A stretch of 64,000 bases of DNA from Obscuribacter phosphatis_A (GCA_017303615.1 JAFLCK010000015.1:62001-126000); one strand, 5' to 3'. Positions 17,322-26,398 are shown, counted from the first letter of the stretch. Numbers and translations are program-made. The notes: a model not told the origin generated them from the sequence alone.

Positions 17322-19775
17322 GTGAAGAAAGTGGGTGTTGTCAGCACGGTTGTTTTGTTCTCGCTTTCCTTTGTGCTTAGTTTACTCGTCAATCTCTGGT
17401 CGGCCACTGCGGCCTACGCCGCTTCTCCTGTCGCTGTGCTGAAAAGTGCGCGTAATGCGGCTGTTTATCAAGATCAACACATAGGTACATTCGAAGATGA
17501 TTTCAAAGTCTTCAAGTCGACCATGGACGGAGCCAACGTTCGTTTTGACGAATTGAGCGATGCCGATATTGAAGCCGGGCAGAGCAAGCTGGCTGGCTAT
17601 AAACTAATTGTTGTGCCGCTCTTGGTCGATATCCCTTCCAGTGAAGTAGCCGCTTTGAACGCTTATCAATCAGCCGGCGGCAAATTGGTCATTACCGATG
17701 GTGCTGGTGTCGCCGGCAGTGGCGCCACTCAGCTAATGACCTTGGCTGGTGTGCAGACGTTTAATAGAGTCACTCTCAAAGAAGTTGGCAATCTCAATTG
17801 GCCCAGAGAGCCCTTGCCTCTTGGTGCAGAGTTTGCCATAGCCTCGGTGGTCAGTGAACTAACTCCCACAGCTTCGGCTAAAGCTCTTGCCTCCTGGCAG
17901 AATTCTCAGGCTGTTATCACCCGCAATGGTAACTGCGCTTTTCTTGGTTGGGCTCCTGGCTTGCAGGGCGAAATCTCGTCCAACAGTCAGCTTCTCGCGC
18001 AAGTTCTTGATGAGTTGTCTCCCGGCATCACGCAACAGGCTGCTGTGCAAATTAGTTATGCCGAGTATCAGACTCTCTCGACTGAATTAGACTATTTGGC
18101 CAGGCGTACAGATGAAGCTGTGAAGACAGCCAAGCAGGCTGATTTTAGTGTTCCACTGAAGACGATTCAGAGCTATTATGACTCAGGCCTAGAGCATGTT
18201 AAGGCTTTCAACGAAGCGTATAGAGACAGACGCTTTCTAGAAGCTGATGAGAGATTGCAAAAAGCCAGACAAGATTTTGCTATGGCATTTGCCCAAGCCA
18301 TGCCGGTCAGACCAGTGGAAGCTCGTTGCATCTGGTTGGACCGCGGCACTATCGTTGCCACCAAAGGGCCTAAAGGGATGGCTGACCTTTTTGAGAAGCT
18401 GAAGTCGGCAGGCATCAACGTGGTTTATTTCGAGACCAATAATGCAGGCTTCACAATGTATCCATCTAAGATGGCCAGCCAAAACCCTGAGACTCTAGGA
18501 TGGGACCCCTTCGGCACAGCCCTTGCCGAAGCTCGTAAGCGCAAAATGGAGTTTCATGCCTGGTTCTGGATCTTCAACGTTGGTAATGCCAAGCACAATC
18601 CAATTATCGGAAAAGAAGCGGATTACCCCGGCCCAGTGCTTTCCAGTCACGACTTTACTTGGGCTCTTACTTCAGCGACAGGTTCGCTCCTGCCGCCCAA
18701 GCAATTTGAATATTGGTTGGACCCTTCCAACCCCGACTGCCGACGCTATGCCAAAGATTTGATTTTGGAAGTGATGAATAACTACAAAGTCGACGGTGTT
18801 CAGCTCGACTATATTCGCTATCCTTTCAACAACAAGGGCTCTGAGATGGGCTTCAACTGGCTGGGTCGCCAGAAATTTGAAAGAGAGACTGGTCTCTCTT
18901 TGGATAGAATGGATGATGATACCAGGCAGATGTGGGTGCACTGGAAAGCTGCGCAGATCACTAGTTTTGTCAAAGAAGTTTCTGATTTGATTAGACCGGT
19001 GCAGCCTGGAATCCGCATTTCGGCTGCAGTTTATGCTTTCCCTAGACGCATGCGTGTCAACGCTATTCAGCAGGAGTGGGAAACCTGGGTGGCTAATGGT
19101 TGGGTTGATACTATCAATCCAATGACTTATGTGGCTGTGCCCAAGGAGTTCACAGAGCAAGCATCCTTTGTGCGAGAGTCTACGCAAGACAAGGGTTTGG
19201 CTTATCCTGGTCTCTCGATTAGGCAGCTTGATACAGCCGGCCTTATCGAACTGCTCGATTCATCGCGTGTGACAGGCACCCTGGGCACAACCATGTTTGC
19301 CGCCGCCCACCTTGATGATAAGAAAGTCAATGTTCTAAAGGTTGGTCCCTATAGAAGAGCCACTCTATTGACACCACAGGCGGAGCCACTTAAGGCCAGT
19401 CGTGTTTTGTTTGACGACTTTGCCGCTATGGTTAATCGCTATTTGCAAGATCCAAAGAAACGCATTATGTCTGATACCGCCAGTACAAATGATGTGGTCA
19501 ATCAGATTGATACAGTGCAGAGATCGATGCATAATCTCAGTGGCAAAGCCAGTGCTGATGAAATTGATAATCTTTTGAAAGATGTAACTGGTTTGCATTC
19601 CACCTTGAAAGAATGGCTCAGGCTGGAAGCCTTTATTCAAAGAGGTTTCAGAGCGCAGTATATTGCCAACTATCTCTCTCAGGTAGAAGCTATTTTGCAA
19701 TATGCCGGTACCCGCACTCGCGCCCAAGAGAAATCAAGTGACGTGGCTGGTGGTAAGTCGGGCTCTGAAAGCTGA
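17322..19775 (+). CDS. Secreted glycoside-hydrolase-like protein (GHL10 family)
   Basis: 817 residues from GTG 17322 with GGAGATAGAG upstream. Signal peptide residues 1-37 (ends AAYAAS). Residues 40-250 look like a class I glutamine-amidotransferase-like flavodoxin fold (YKLIVVPLLVDIPSSEVAAL, GGKLVITDG). After a helical linker, residues 325-690 match the GHL10 TIM barrel: EARCIWLDRGTIV, AGINVVYFETNNAGFTMYPS, FHAWFWIFNVGN, VDGVQLDYIRYPF and TINPMTYVAVP. The C-terminal 120 residues are helical. Likely a cell-envelope or polysaccharide hydrolase; substrate unknown. Downstream of smpB in the same direction. Confidence 0.88.
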   Translation: MKKVGVVSTVVLFSLSFVLSLLVNLWSATAAYAASPVAVLKSARNAAVYQDQHIGTFEDDFKVFKSTMDGANVRFDELSDADIEAGQSKLAGYKLIVVPLLVDIPSSEVAALNAYQSAGGKLVITDGAGVAGSGATQLMTLAGVQTFNRVTLKEVGNLNWPREPLPLGAEFAIASVVSELTPTASAKALASWQNSQAVITRNGNCAFLGWAPGLQGEISSNSQLLAQVLDELSPGITQQAAVQISYAEYQTLSTELDYLARRTDEAVKTAKQADFSVPLKTIQSYYDSGLEHVKAFNEAYRDRRFLEADERLQKARQDFAMAFAQAMPVRPVEARCIWLDRGTIVATKGPKGMADLFEKLKSAGINVVYFETNNAGFTMYPSKMASQNPETLGWDPFGTALAEARKRKMEFHAWFWIFNVGNAKHNPIIGKEADYPGPVLSSHDFTWALTSATGSLLPPKQFEYWLDPSNPDCRRYAKDLILEVMNNYKVDGVQLDYIRYPFNNKGSEMGFNWLGRQKFERETGLSLDRMDDDTRQMWVHWKAAQITSFVKEVSDLIRPVQPGIRISAAVYAFPRRMRVNAIQQEWETWVANGWVDTINPMTYVAVPKEFTEQASFVRESTQDKGLAYPGLSIRQLDTAGLIELLDSSRVTGTLGTTMFAAAHLDDKKVNVLKVGPYRRATLLTPQAEPLKASRVLFDDFAAMVNRYLQDPKKRIMSDTASTNDVVNQIDTVQRSMHNLSGKASADEIDNLLKDVTGLHSTLKEWLRLEAFIQRGFRAQYIANYLSQVEAILQYAGTRTRAQEKSSDVAGGKSGSES

Positions 19776-19822
19776 GGACATTTGAGAAGGACGCTTGCGC
19801 TTATCGTGATTTGGTTTGACTG

Positions 19823-20617
19823 ATGCCCGAGAGCTGGGAACTATTCAAGATCTTTTCAGACAACGCTGCTCAGAACGGCGATCTCAAGACTGCCGAAGAA
19901 TATCTCTGGAAAGCAATAGACGCTGCGGCTGAGACTAATTCACCACTTAAATTGATTTTGTGCATGGACTCACTCGGTGATTTTTACTACCGATTGAAGC
20001 GCTTTAGTGAGGCACAAGCAATCTACGGCGATAACCTTGAGAAGCAGATTTCCGGTCTTGGTCTAGACCACCCAGAGGTAGCAAATACACTAATCAAACT
20101 CGGTTCCTGTCAGAACTTTCAAAACAGAATGAAAGAAGCCGAAGATAGTTATAAGCAAGCCTTGCTCATTACTATCATTCGCTTTGGTCTGGAAAGTGCT
20201 CAAGCTGCAAACATAGTCAGGCAGCTCAGCGCTGTCTATCAGCGGCAGGGAAAAGTTTTTGATATTAGAGAGGTGACCGGCGGTGCGCCCCCGCCCCCGC
20301 CGCCTGAACCAATCGAAGCGCAGACAATTTGCCGGACCTGTCATCGCCCTTATAAAGGCGCGCAGTGTCCGACTTGTACGCAGTTCAGAATGACTGCGAT
20401 GAAGCTCGACGAACAAGAGCGTCTGCAAGTGGTTATAGCCACAAGAGATATCAGACCTGGGACAGTGATCACAATTAGTTCGGTGGCTCTCGATTTTCGC
20501 ATGGCTTCAAAGTTTGACGCTTACTTTGATGTGCGCCATGTCGTAGGCAAGACGGCAGTCAATCTGGTACCGCAGGGTGCGGCTCTCAAGCTCAACGATA
20601 TTGATTTGAGAAGTTAG
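19823..20617 (+). CDS. TPR / zinc-ribbon / SAF-domain protein
   Basis: 264 residues without signal peptide. Residues 1-135 are three TPR repeats of the kinesin-light-chain type (AEEYLWKAIDAA, EAQAIYGDNLEKQ, AEDSYKQALLI). A Pro-rich hinge (residues 154-162) leads to CRTCHRPYKGAQCPTC (about 170-185), a four-cysteine zinc knuckle. Residues 195-264 form a SAF domain: VVIATRDIRPGTVITISSV, VVGKTAVNLVPQGAAL, as in CpaB and FlgA. The combination is new to me. Its 3' end runs into the second hairpin array. Confidence 0.78.
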   Translation: MPESWELFKIFSDNAAQNGDLKTAEEYLWKAIDAAAETNSPLKLILCMDSLGDFYYRLKRFSEAQAIYGDNLEKQISGLGLDHPEVANTLIKLGSCQNFQNRMKEAEDSYKQALLITIIRFGLESAQAANIVRQLSAVYQRQGKVFDIREVTGGAPPPPPPEPIEAQTICRTCHRPYKGAQCPTCTQFRMTAMKLDEQERLQVVIATRDIRPGTVITISSVALDFRMASKFDAYFDVRHVVGKTAVNLVPQGAALKLNDIDLRS

Positions 20618-20636
20618 TCCAATCTAATTTATAGAA

Positions 20637-20790
20637 CCTCAAAAGGCTCCTTCTATCGAAGGGGATATATAGAACCTCAAAAGGCTCCTTCTATCGAAGG
20701 GGATCTATATAGATCCTCAAAAGGCTCCTTCTATCGAAGGGGATCTATATAGATCCTCAAAAGGCTCCTTCGATAGAAGGAGCCTTTGTT
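20637..20790. repeat. Tandem array of four hairpin units, 38-40 bp period, ending in a terminator
   Basis: CCTCAAAAGGCTCCTTC units start at 20637, 20675, 20715 and 20755. Each unit carries CCTTC TATC GAAGG, and neighbouring units are joined by the 16-base perfect palindrome GGATCTATATAGATCC (20701-20716 and 20741-20756). The last unit differs: its loop is inverted (GATA instead of TATC) and the stem becomes a full 11-bp match, AAGGCTCCTTC / GAAGGAGCCTT (20761-20786), followed by TGTTTG. It lies between two convergent genes. Confidence 0.85.
20761..20790. terminator. Bidirectional terminator, last unit of the array
   Basis: Perfect 11-bp stem with loop GATA and T/A-rich flanks on both sides (AAAA upstream, TTTGTTT downstream), placed between the convergent 19823 and 20842 genes. 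Confidence 0.75.
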
Positions 20791-20841
20791 TGAAAAAGGA
20801 GGAAGAATTAGATTAAATGCCGTGAGGCTATCTAATTATTC

Positions 20842-21423
20842 TTAGTTGTTGTTGTTGGACCAGTCGGTAACCGGGGTCACAGGAGTGATTACCGGTTGGG
20901 CGTAGGTCACTTCGACCACCGGTTGAGCCGGAGGAGCGAAGTTGGTCTGGGGCTGAGCAGGAGCAGCTGCTTGGGCAGCGGCTTGTTGCTGAGCGTAGGT
21001 CTTGAAGGTTTCTTCGATAAGACCGGATTTTTCGCGGAGCAAATACTCTATATAGTCGCCGCGGCTCATGCGGGAGGCGGCTACTTGCTCATCGAGGAGT
21101 CTGTGGGCCATGGGAGTTACGCAAACGGCAGTGGTGGTGCCTCTATTCTTTCCGAAGAAGAAAGACTTGGCGCCGCCTTTGGGGCCGGTTTGTTTGGCTT
21201 GGGGGGGCAGTCTCAATGGGGGCATGCCGGCACGCTCGCGAATAAGCATTTCAACGTAATCACCGTTGGAAACGCCTGCGGCAGCGGCTTGCTCTTTCAA
21301 GAGCTGGCGGCCGAGAGCCGTCAGGTTGAAGGAGACCGAACCCGACTCTTTGCCCGGGAAGCGTGAACGTCTCGGGGAAGAGGCTTTGGCTGGAGCTGGT
21401 GTTGTCTGGACCGTTGTATTCAT
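20842..21423 (-). CDS. Tandem ribbon-helix-helix-like protein with low-complexity tail
   Basis: 193 residues. A basic start (SPRRSRFPGK) is followed by two copies of a 40-residue module at about 26-66 and 95-136: a strand, then LGRQLLKEQAAAAGVSNGDY / AHRLLDEQVAASRMSRGDY, then VEMLIRERAG / IEYLLREKSG. The strand-helix-helix order with the (S/N)-x-G-D-Y turn is what ribbon-helix-helix DNA-binding proteins show, so the protein could be a covalent pseudo-dimer. Residues 140-193 are Ala/Gln/Pro-rich and end WSNNNN. Function unknown; a DNA- or chromosome-binding role is an inference. Confidence 0.75.
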   Translation of the reverse strand: MNTTVQTTPAPAKASSPRRSRFPGKESGSVSFNLTALGRQLLKEQAAAAGVSNGDYVEMLIRERAGMPPLRLPPQAKQTGPKGGAKSFFFGKNRGTTTAVCVTPMAHRLLDEQVAASRMSRGDYIEYLLREKSGLIEETFKTYAQQQAAAQAAAPAQPQTNFAPPAQPVVEVTYAQPVITPVTPVTDWSNNNN

Positions 21424-21849
21424 CTAACTTTCGGCAGTGCTACCGGAGTGGTTTCCCCCGCTCGCTGGTATTTACTCTGCCTTTCCTCCTTTTCTCAGAA
21501 AACGGAACCCTACTGGTACGAAATCAAGACTCTGTCTTGTAAATTGCGACGGCTAAAGCCATCAAGTTTCCAACGCACATCTTTCAGTCGATTAGCAAAA
21601 GCTAGTCGACCCGACGACCTGTGTCGTCCTGTTCTTGGAAAGTATACCGTATCTCTCGACTTATCTCTTGGCTTTTAGCTTATGAGTTATTTAGACAAGT
21701 ACTCTTTGAAATCGTTTTTTACTTCGCTCTCAAGAGTATGGCAACCCTTTCCAAGACCTTGATTATAGAGCAAAGTTACAAGAATGATGCAGTAGTCATG
21801 TATTACGATCTTTTCATAACTCTCTAAGCGAGAGCTTCATGACAACCGC
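21424..21849. other. 426-base gap without a convincing gene
   Basis: Lies between the start of the tandem ribbon-helix-helix gene and the stop of the DUF212 gene, both on the minus strand. A TATACT box occurs on the minus strand around 21645 and an AGGAGG stretch at 21486-21492 with no start codon after it. A weak hairpin CTCT..GAGAG lies at 21823-21835. I see no RNA gene and no supported ORF. Confidence 0.6.
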
Positions 21850-22392
21850 TTAATTCACGTGCCAGTGCTGACTTATAGCCAAATTGTTGAAGCCAAGAGC
21901 AATGAGAGATCCAAGAGTTGCTCCAACAAATACTTCTACAGGTGTATGTCCTAGAAATTCTTTAATACGCTCATGAGATAGCTTGGGGTGATCTGAAAAC
22001 AATTCGATCATCATCTTATTGAGCACCTTGGCTTGCAGTCCGACCGTTCTTCTTACGCCGGCTGCATCGTACATAACAATGAAGGCAAGGCAAAGGGCAA
22101 TGGCAAATGAGACCGAGTTAAAGCCCTCAATTAGACCGACTGAGACAGCCATGCCCATGGTGCAGCTGGAGTGTGATGAAGGCATACCACCGGTGGTTGC
22201 CACCATGCGCATATCAAGCTTGCCGGTTGTCAGTAGCTTGATGATTACTTTCAAGACTTGCGCTATAGAACTGCTCATCAAAGTGACAAGAATTACCTGC
22301 CAGCCTCTGCCGTCCAAAGAGGGCGAAGCCACATCGGCAAAGATAGGATCGGCAAAGATAGAAAAGGAAAGGCTTTGGTAAAGGTAGTCCAT
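21850..22392 (-). CDS. Divergent PAP2 family membrane protein (DUF212)
   Basis: 180 residues with four to five membrane segments. Family signature VATTGGMPSSHSSCTMGMAVSVGL, seen near residues 62-85 in two parts, corresponds to the acid-phosphatase/haloperoxidase-related DUF212 group common in cyanobacteria and plants. Also DAAGVRRTVGLQAKVLN and FLGHTPVEVFVGATLG. Last gene of a tight four-gene operon; the neighbouring prenyl synthase makes a role in prenyl-diphosphate dephosphorylation conceivable. Confidence 0.9.
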   Translation of the reverse strand: MDYLYQSLSFSIFADPIFADVASPSLDGRGWQVILVTLMSSSIAQVLKVIIKLLTTGKLDMRMVATTGGMPSSHSSCTMGMAVSVGLIEGFNSVSFAIALCLAFIVMYDAAGVRRTVGLQAKVLNKMMIELFSDHPKLSHERIKEFLGHTPVEVFVGATLGSLIALGFNNLAISQHWHVN

Positions 22393-22403
22393 ACTAAACT
22401 CGT

Positions 22404-23381
22404 TTATTTTTCTCTATTTATAGAATAGGAAAGCAAAGATTGCAGCGCTGGGTACGACGGGTTGTCAAGCGAGGATTCTTTGATCAGTTCCTTTCCTTCC
22501 TTTTCCATTTCTTTCAACTTGGCTTTTGCCCCTTCTACTCCAAAGATACTGACCCAGGTGGCTTTATTGCTGGCTTGGTCTTTACCCGGAGTTTTGCCGA
22601 GGCTTTCGGCACTGCCGGTGACATCAAGCAAATCATCGGTAATTTGAAAGGCTAAACCAATAATTTCACCCAGTCGGGCTAATGATTGTAGCTGTCTCTC
22701 GGGGGCTTGCAGCAAGGCCCCGCCCGCCCAGAGTGAGAATTTTATAAGGGCACCGGTCTTACGGGCATGAATGTTGCGCACAACTTCTTCAGAAACGCTT
22801 TGCCCGGTAAATTCCATATCGAGAACTTGGCCGCCGACCATGCCACTCGGGCCGGTGGCACGACAAAGTTCAAGGCTGACTGAAAGTAAGGCACCTTTAT
22901 CAATTTTCTCGTGGCAATGGCTGAGCAGCACTTCCTGGGCCATGACTAGTAGACCGTCGCCGGCCAGAAGTGCCATGGCTTCGCCGAAGACTTTATGATT
23001 GGTGGGCTTACCCCTTCTCAGATCGTCATTGTCTAGACAGGGAAGATCGTCATGAATCAGACTCATGGCGTGGATCATTTCAATGGCGGCACAGAGAGGC
23101 AGAACCAATTCGACCGCGTCCAAGTCTTTAAGCTGTGGGGCTCTCTCCACTGCTTCGGCTCCTGCAATCGTTAGAGCCGCTCTAAGTCTCTTGCCTCCGG
23201 ACAAAGCCGAATAGCGCATTGCTTCATATAAGGTAGAAGGCTTCCAATTATTCTTTTCAAGACTCTCACGACTTTCACTTTTCTCGCTCAAGTAAAAGTC
23301 GAGAGCCTTTTCCAATCTCGCTCTTCTCACATCTAAATAAGAAGTGAAATCAAAAATGGCTTCCTTATTGGTTTGCTGCAT
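22404..23381 (-). CDS. Farnesyl/geranylgeranyl-type polyprenyl diphosphate synthase
   Basis: 325 residues. Condenses isopentenyl diphosphate with allylic diphosphates for quinone, carotenoid or undecaprenyl precursors. First Asp-rich motif DDLPCLDNDDLRRGKPTNH, SGGKRLRAAL for substrate diphosphate binding, MVGGQVLDM, and second Asp-rich motif FQITDDLLDVTG are all intact. The two residues inside the first motif (PC) mark the bacterial short-chain type, so C15 to C20 products are likely. Third gene of the operon 25216 to 21850. Confidence 0.95.
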   Translation of the reverse strand: MQQTNKEAIFDFTSYLDVRRARLEKALDFYLSEKSESRESLEKNNWKPSTLYEAMRYSALSGGKRLRAALTIAGAEAVERAPQLKDLDAVELVLPLCAAIEMIHAMSLIHDDLPCLDNDDLRRGKPTNHKVFGEAMALLAGDGLLVMAQEVLLSHCHEKIDKGALLSVSLELCRATGPSGMVGGQVLDMEFTGQSVSEEVVRNIHARKTGALIKFSLWAGGALLQAPERQLQSLARLGEIIGLAFQITDDLLDVTGSAESLGKTPGKDQASNKATWVSIFGVEGAKAKLKEMEKEGKELIKESSLDNPSYPALQSLLSYSINREK

Positions 23382-23384
23382 TGC

Positions 23385-23999
23385 TTACTTCAGAATTTTT
23401 TTCAAGGCTTGAATAAATTTCAGACCTTCAACACCTAGAGTGACGAGGCTTCTTTCCTTGGCATTCCACAAAGAAAGTAAGGGACCAATTTTCTTAGCCA
23501 CGTCGATATAGTCGAGGGGGCTAGGGGCGTGACTTTCTTTTGGCATACTAAGCCTTTCAGTCAGATCTTCGAGATTATAGCGAGTTGCTTGAATCTGCAG
23601 AAAGGCGCGGTCGCGCAGAGTGTCGATGAGAGTCTCCGCTTCTATCAGTTGGGCTTGCAATTTTTTATGGTTTAGACCAATGACCAGACAACCGAGGGCG
23701 AGAATCAAGGCTATACCAGAGATACCGAGCTGAGCCACCCACATCAATATAGGGCTGCTTTTGTTTATCATCCAGTAGGCATTTGGCGCAAGCAAGATCA
23801 AGGCTAGAGCGGCAAGCAGAAAACCTAATGCTGAATAGAAAAAGCCCACCAAGAGAATCGTGGTACGAACTTTGTCCATGACCATAAGCAAAGCCTGGCT
23901 GGGCAAGACTACAGCCGGAGCGGCCGTTGCTTGAGGCACCGTTGGCGACATCAAATAAGTTGATTTAGTTTCAGGTTCAGGTTCAAGTAAATCTGACAT
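23385..23999 (-). CDS. Membrane protein with two TM segments, unknown function
   Basis: 204 residues. Hydrophilic N-terminus, two membrane segments (about 51-80 and 88-110), then an amphipathic helix KKLQAQLIEAETLIDTLRDR and a C-terminal helical region. Three bases separate its stop from the polyprenyl synthase start and 11 bases from the acyl-CoA dehydrogenase stop, so it is certainly in that operon. No family recognised. Confidence 0.75.
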   Translation of the reverse strand: MSDLLEPEPETKSTYLMSPTVPQATAAPAVVLPSQALLMVMDKVRTTILLVGFFYSALGFLLAALALILLAPNAYWMINKSSPILMWVAQLGISGIALILALGCLVIGLNHKKLQAQLIEAETLIDTLRDRAFLQIQATRYNLEDLTERLSMPKESHAPSPLDYIDVAKKIGPLLSLWNAKERSLVTLGVEGLKFIQALKKILK

Positions 24000-24010
24000 G
24001 TCTTTCTCGC

Positions 24011-25216
24011 TTATTTGAGCAAGTCTCTGGCGATGAGCATACGTTGAATTTGGTTTGTACCCTCATAGATTTGACCGGCTTTGGCATCCCGAAAAATTCT
24101 TTCGATAAGAAGATTTGGCTTCAAACCTTCGATACCGATAAGAGACATGGCTTGGGTGGAGACCTGCATGGCCACGTCGGTGGCTTGGGTCTTGGCCATG
24201 GCGGCAATGGTTACCGATGGCTCTCCGGCATCAATTAGGCGGGCGGCTTGGTAGGTCAAAACTCTAGCTGATTCGGTGAGAACAGCCAAGTTTCCGAGGG
24301 ACAGGGCTTGACCGTTCAGGTCGGCGCCGCAGTGACCGTCAAGGTAGGCTCTTCTAAGAGTTTCGGTGCAGGCATCCAAAGCGCCTTGCGCCCAGCCTAT
24401 CGACTGCGCCGCGATTGTCACTCTTCCTTTAGCCAGGCTGGAAAGAGCCACTTTCCTACCTTCACCATGGGCGCCTAAAAGGTTAGCCTTTGGCACTTTG
24501 CAGTCGTCAAAAACTATTTCGCAAGTGGAATAGCCGCGCATGCCCAGCATGTCGAATTTTTGACCAATAGAAAAACCTGGGAAATCTCTTTCGACAATGA
24601 AGGAGGTAATCTGGGCTTTCTCTCCATCCAAGAGCTTGGCCATCACTATATAGAAATCGGCTGAAGCCCCTGATGTGATAAAGGTTTTAGTGCCATTGAG
24701 CAGATAATGATCGTCCATCTCTCGGGCAGTGGTTTCTATAGCCGCAGTATCGGAGCCGGCATTGGGTTCGGTCAATCCGAAGGCGCCGAGATATTCGCCG
24801 GTTGAGGCTTTTGTTAGATATTTCTGCTTTTGCTCGGCTGTGCCAAAGCGATAAATCGGCTCCTGACAAAGCACATGCACGCCTAGTGAACTCATAATTG
24901 GTACACAGGTGCGACCAAACTCTTCATTTACCAAGCTAAATGATAGATAGTCGCCGCCGGCACCGCCATATTCGGCAGGGAAAGGCAGGGCGCCCAGTCC
25001 TTCTTTGCAGGCTGCTTGGAAAAGGTCTTTTCTGAACACATTTTCGCTGTCGCTGGCCATCACCTCGGCCAAAGGAATTCTCTTGGCAAAGGCTTTGGCT
25101 TTATCGAGCCATTTCAACTGGTCCGGCGTGAACTTGCCAGTTTTTGTGCTGGTTTCGGCGCAAAGACCGGATTGATTTAGTAGCGCCTCTTTATCTAGAG
25201 CGTCTTTGTTTATCAT
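24011..25216 (-). CDS. Acyl-CoA dehydrogenase
   Basis: 401 residues, standard FAD-dependent fold. Signatures: FGLTEPNAGSDTAAIETTA (flavin/substrate motif 1), IGWAQGALDACTETLRRA, and the C-terminal catalytic region QIYEGTNQIQRMLIARDLL with the Glu base of short/medium-chain enzymes. Oxidises acyl-CoA to enoyl-CoA, passing electrons to ETF; no ETF or thiolase gene is near. First gene of the four-gene operon; the start ATG has AAGG upstream. Confidence 0.95.
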   Translation of the reverse strand: MINKDALDKEALLNQSGLCAETSTKTGKFTPDQLKWLDKAKAFAKRIPLAEVMASDSENVFRKDLFQAACKEGLGALPFPAEYGGAGGDYLSFSLVNEEFGRTCVPIMSSLGVHVLCQEPIYRFGTAEQKQKYLTKASTGEYLGAFGLTEPNAGSDTAAIETTAREMDDHYLLNGTKTFITSGASADFYIVMAKLLDGEKAQITSFIVERDFPGFSIGQKFDMLGMRGYSTCEIVFDDCKVPKANLLGAHGEGRKVALSSLAKGRVTIAAQSIGWAQGALDACTETLRRAYLDGHCGADLNGQALSLGNLAVLTESARVLTYQAARLIDAGEPSVTIAAMAKTQATDVAMQVSTQAMSLIGIEGLKPNLLIERIFRDAKAGQIYEGTNQIQRMLIARDLLK

Positions 25217-25304
25217 GTTCTTGGCCTTGTTTTTGCCCCTAGTTCAAACAATAGATCATAGCATTTCTTGTTGCCCCAAAAGCTCAATGCTTATATCTTG
25301 AGGC

Positions 25305-25333
25305 TTACAGTGAGGGCGATTCTGTTTTACAAT
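25305..25333 (+). promoter_or_regulatory. Promoter of the LD-carboxypeptidase pair (leaderless)
   Basis: TTACAG, 17-base spacer, TACAAT; the -10 box ends six bases before GTG 25340, so the mRNA would begin at the start codon. No Shine-Dalgarno sequence precedes the GTG. Confidence 0.55.
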
Positions 25334-25339
25334 TAATCT

Positions 25340-26398
25340 GTGTCAGAGATAGTCAAGCCTAAAGTTTTGAAGCCGGGCGATACCATCGGGGTGATTGCCC
25401 CATCTTCGCCTACTTTCGAGCCGGGCTATCTAGAATCGACCTTGGCTTGGCTTGGCAAGCTCGGTCTCAAATATAAGCTTGGCAAGAACACCTTTCGCTC
25501 TTACAGTAGTTATGCCGGCTCCGACGAAGCTCGCTTGGCAGATTTGCATGAGGCTTTCGCCGACCAAGCTGTCAGTGCAGTCCTGCCTTTGCGCGGCGGC
25601 GCCGGTGCCAGTCGGCTTCTGCTAAAGCTCGACTATGGTCTATTGGCTGCCAATCCCAAAATTATTTGTGGATTTAGCGATATCACCGCCTTACTCTTGG
25701 CTGTTCATCAAAAGACAGGGCTGGTTACCTTTCATGGACCAACTCTCAATCTCATGTATGAAAGCGCCTACACCCATGCTTATTGGCAGAAAGCCTTGAT
25801 GAAAACTCAGCCAATCGGCTTGATCACCGAACCAGAGGAAAATGACAAGGATCAAGGTGATGTCTGGGGGGCTAGTTATCCCTCGCGCATGGTGATAAAC
25901 CCTGGGCGCGCCTCCGGAAGATTGACAGGCGGCTGTCTGACTCTAATTAGGGGGCTGATGGGTACACCTTTTGAAATAGATACCAAAGACAGATTGGTCT
26001 TTATCGAAGATGTTGATGAAGAACCTCATGCTATGGATAGAATGCTCACCCAGCTGGTTTTGGCCGGCAAGTTCAAAGAGGCGCGCGGCATTATTATTGG
26101 CGACTGTTCCGGTTGCAGACCGGGCGGCAGCAAAAGAAACAGTCTCACCCTCAATCATGCTCTGGAAGAGGTCTTGCGAGAGCGTCTTTCTAAGCTCGAT
26201 ATTCCTGTGGTCTATGGCTTCAAAATAGGTCATACAGCCGACAAGATTACTTTGCCCATCGGGGTGGAAGCCAGTCTCTATGCCAGTGACCAAGCCGGTC
26301 TACCCTATCTAGATAGATATAAAAGCGGTCAGTCGGCGGTGCGTTTAAAAATAGAAGAAGGAGCTTTGTGTGATAAAGCCACCCCATCTAAAAAATAA
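25340..26398 (+). CDS. LD-carboxypeptidase (peptidase family S66), active-type copy
   Basis: 352 residues from GTG. Family S66 enzymes cut the L,D bond to remove the terminal D-Ala from murein tetrapeptides during peptidoglycan recycling. The catalytic triad is present: Ser113 in GFSDITALL, Glu223 in FIEDVDEEPHAMDRML, and His298 in KIGHTADKITLPIG, matching Ser115/Glu217/His285 of the Pseudomonas enzyme. Also LPLRGGAGASRLL (family RGGYG-type loop). No signal peptide. Overlaps the next gene by 29 bases. Confidence 0.93.
   Translation: MSEIVKPKVLKPGDTIGVIAPSSPTFEPGYLESTLAWLGKLGLKYKLGKNTFRSYSSYAGSDEARLADLHEAFADQAVSAVLPLRGGAGASRLLLKLDYGLLAANPKIICGFSDITALLLAVHQKTGLVTFHGPTLNLMYESAYTHAYWQKALMKTQPIGLITEPEENDKDQGDVWGASYPSRMVINPGRASGRLTGGCLTLIRGLMGTPFEIDTKDRLVFIEDVDEEPHAMDRMLTQLVLAGKFKEARGIIIGDCSGCRPGGSKRNSLTLNHALEEVLRERLSKLDIPVVYGFKIGHTADKITLPIGVEASLYASDQAGLPYLDRYKSGQSAVRLKIEEGALCDKATPSKK

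Noticed and set aside
11464..20790. CRISPR-like periodic repeats at 11464-11685 and 20637-20790
   Set aside because: The units have no unique spacers; the whole unit repeats, and each is a hairpin with T-rich flanks. No cas gene is near.
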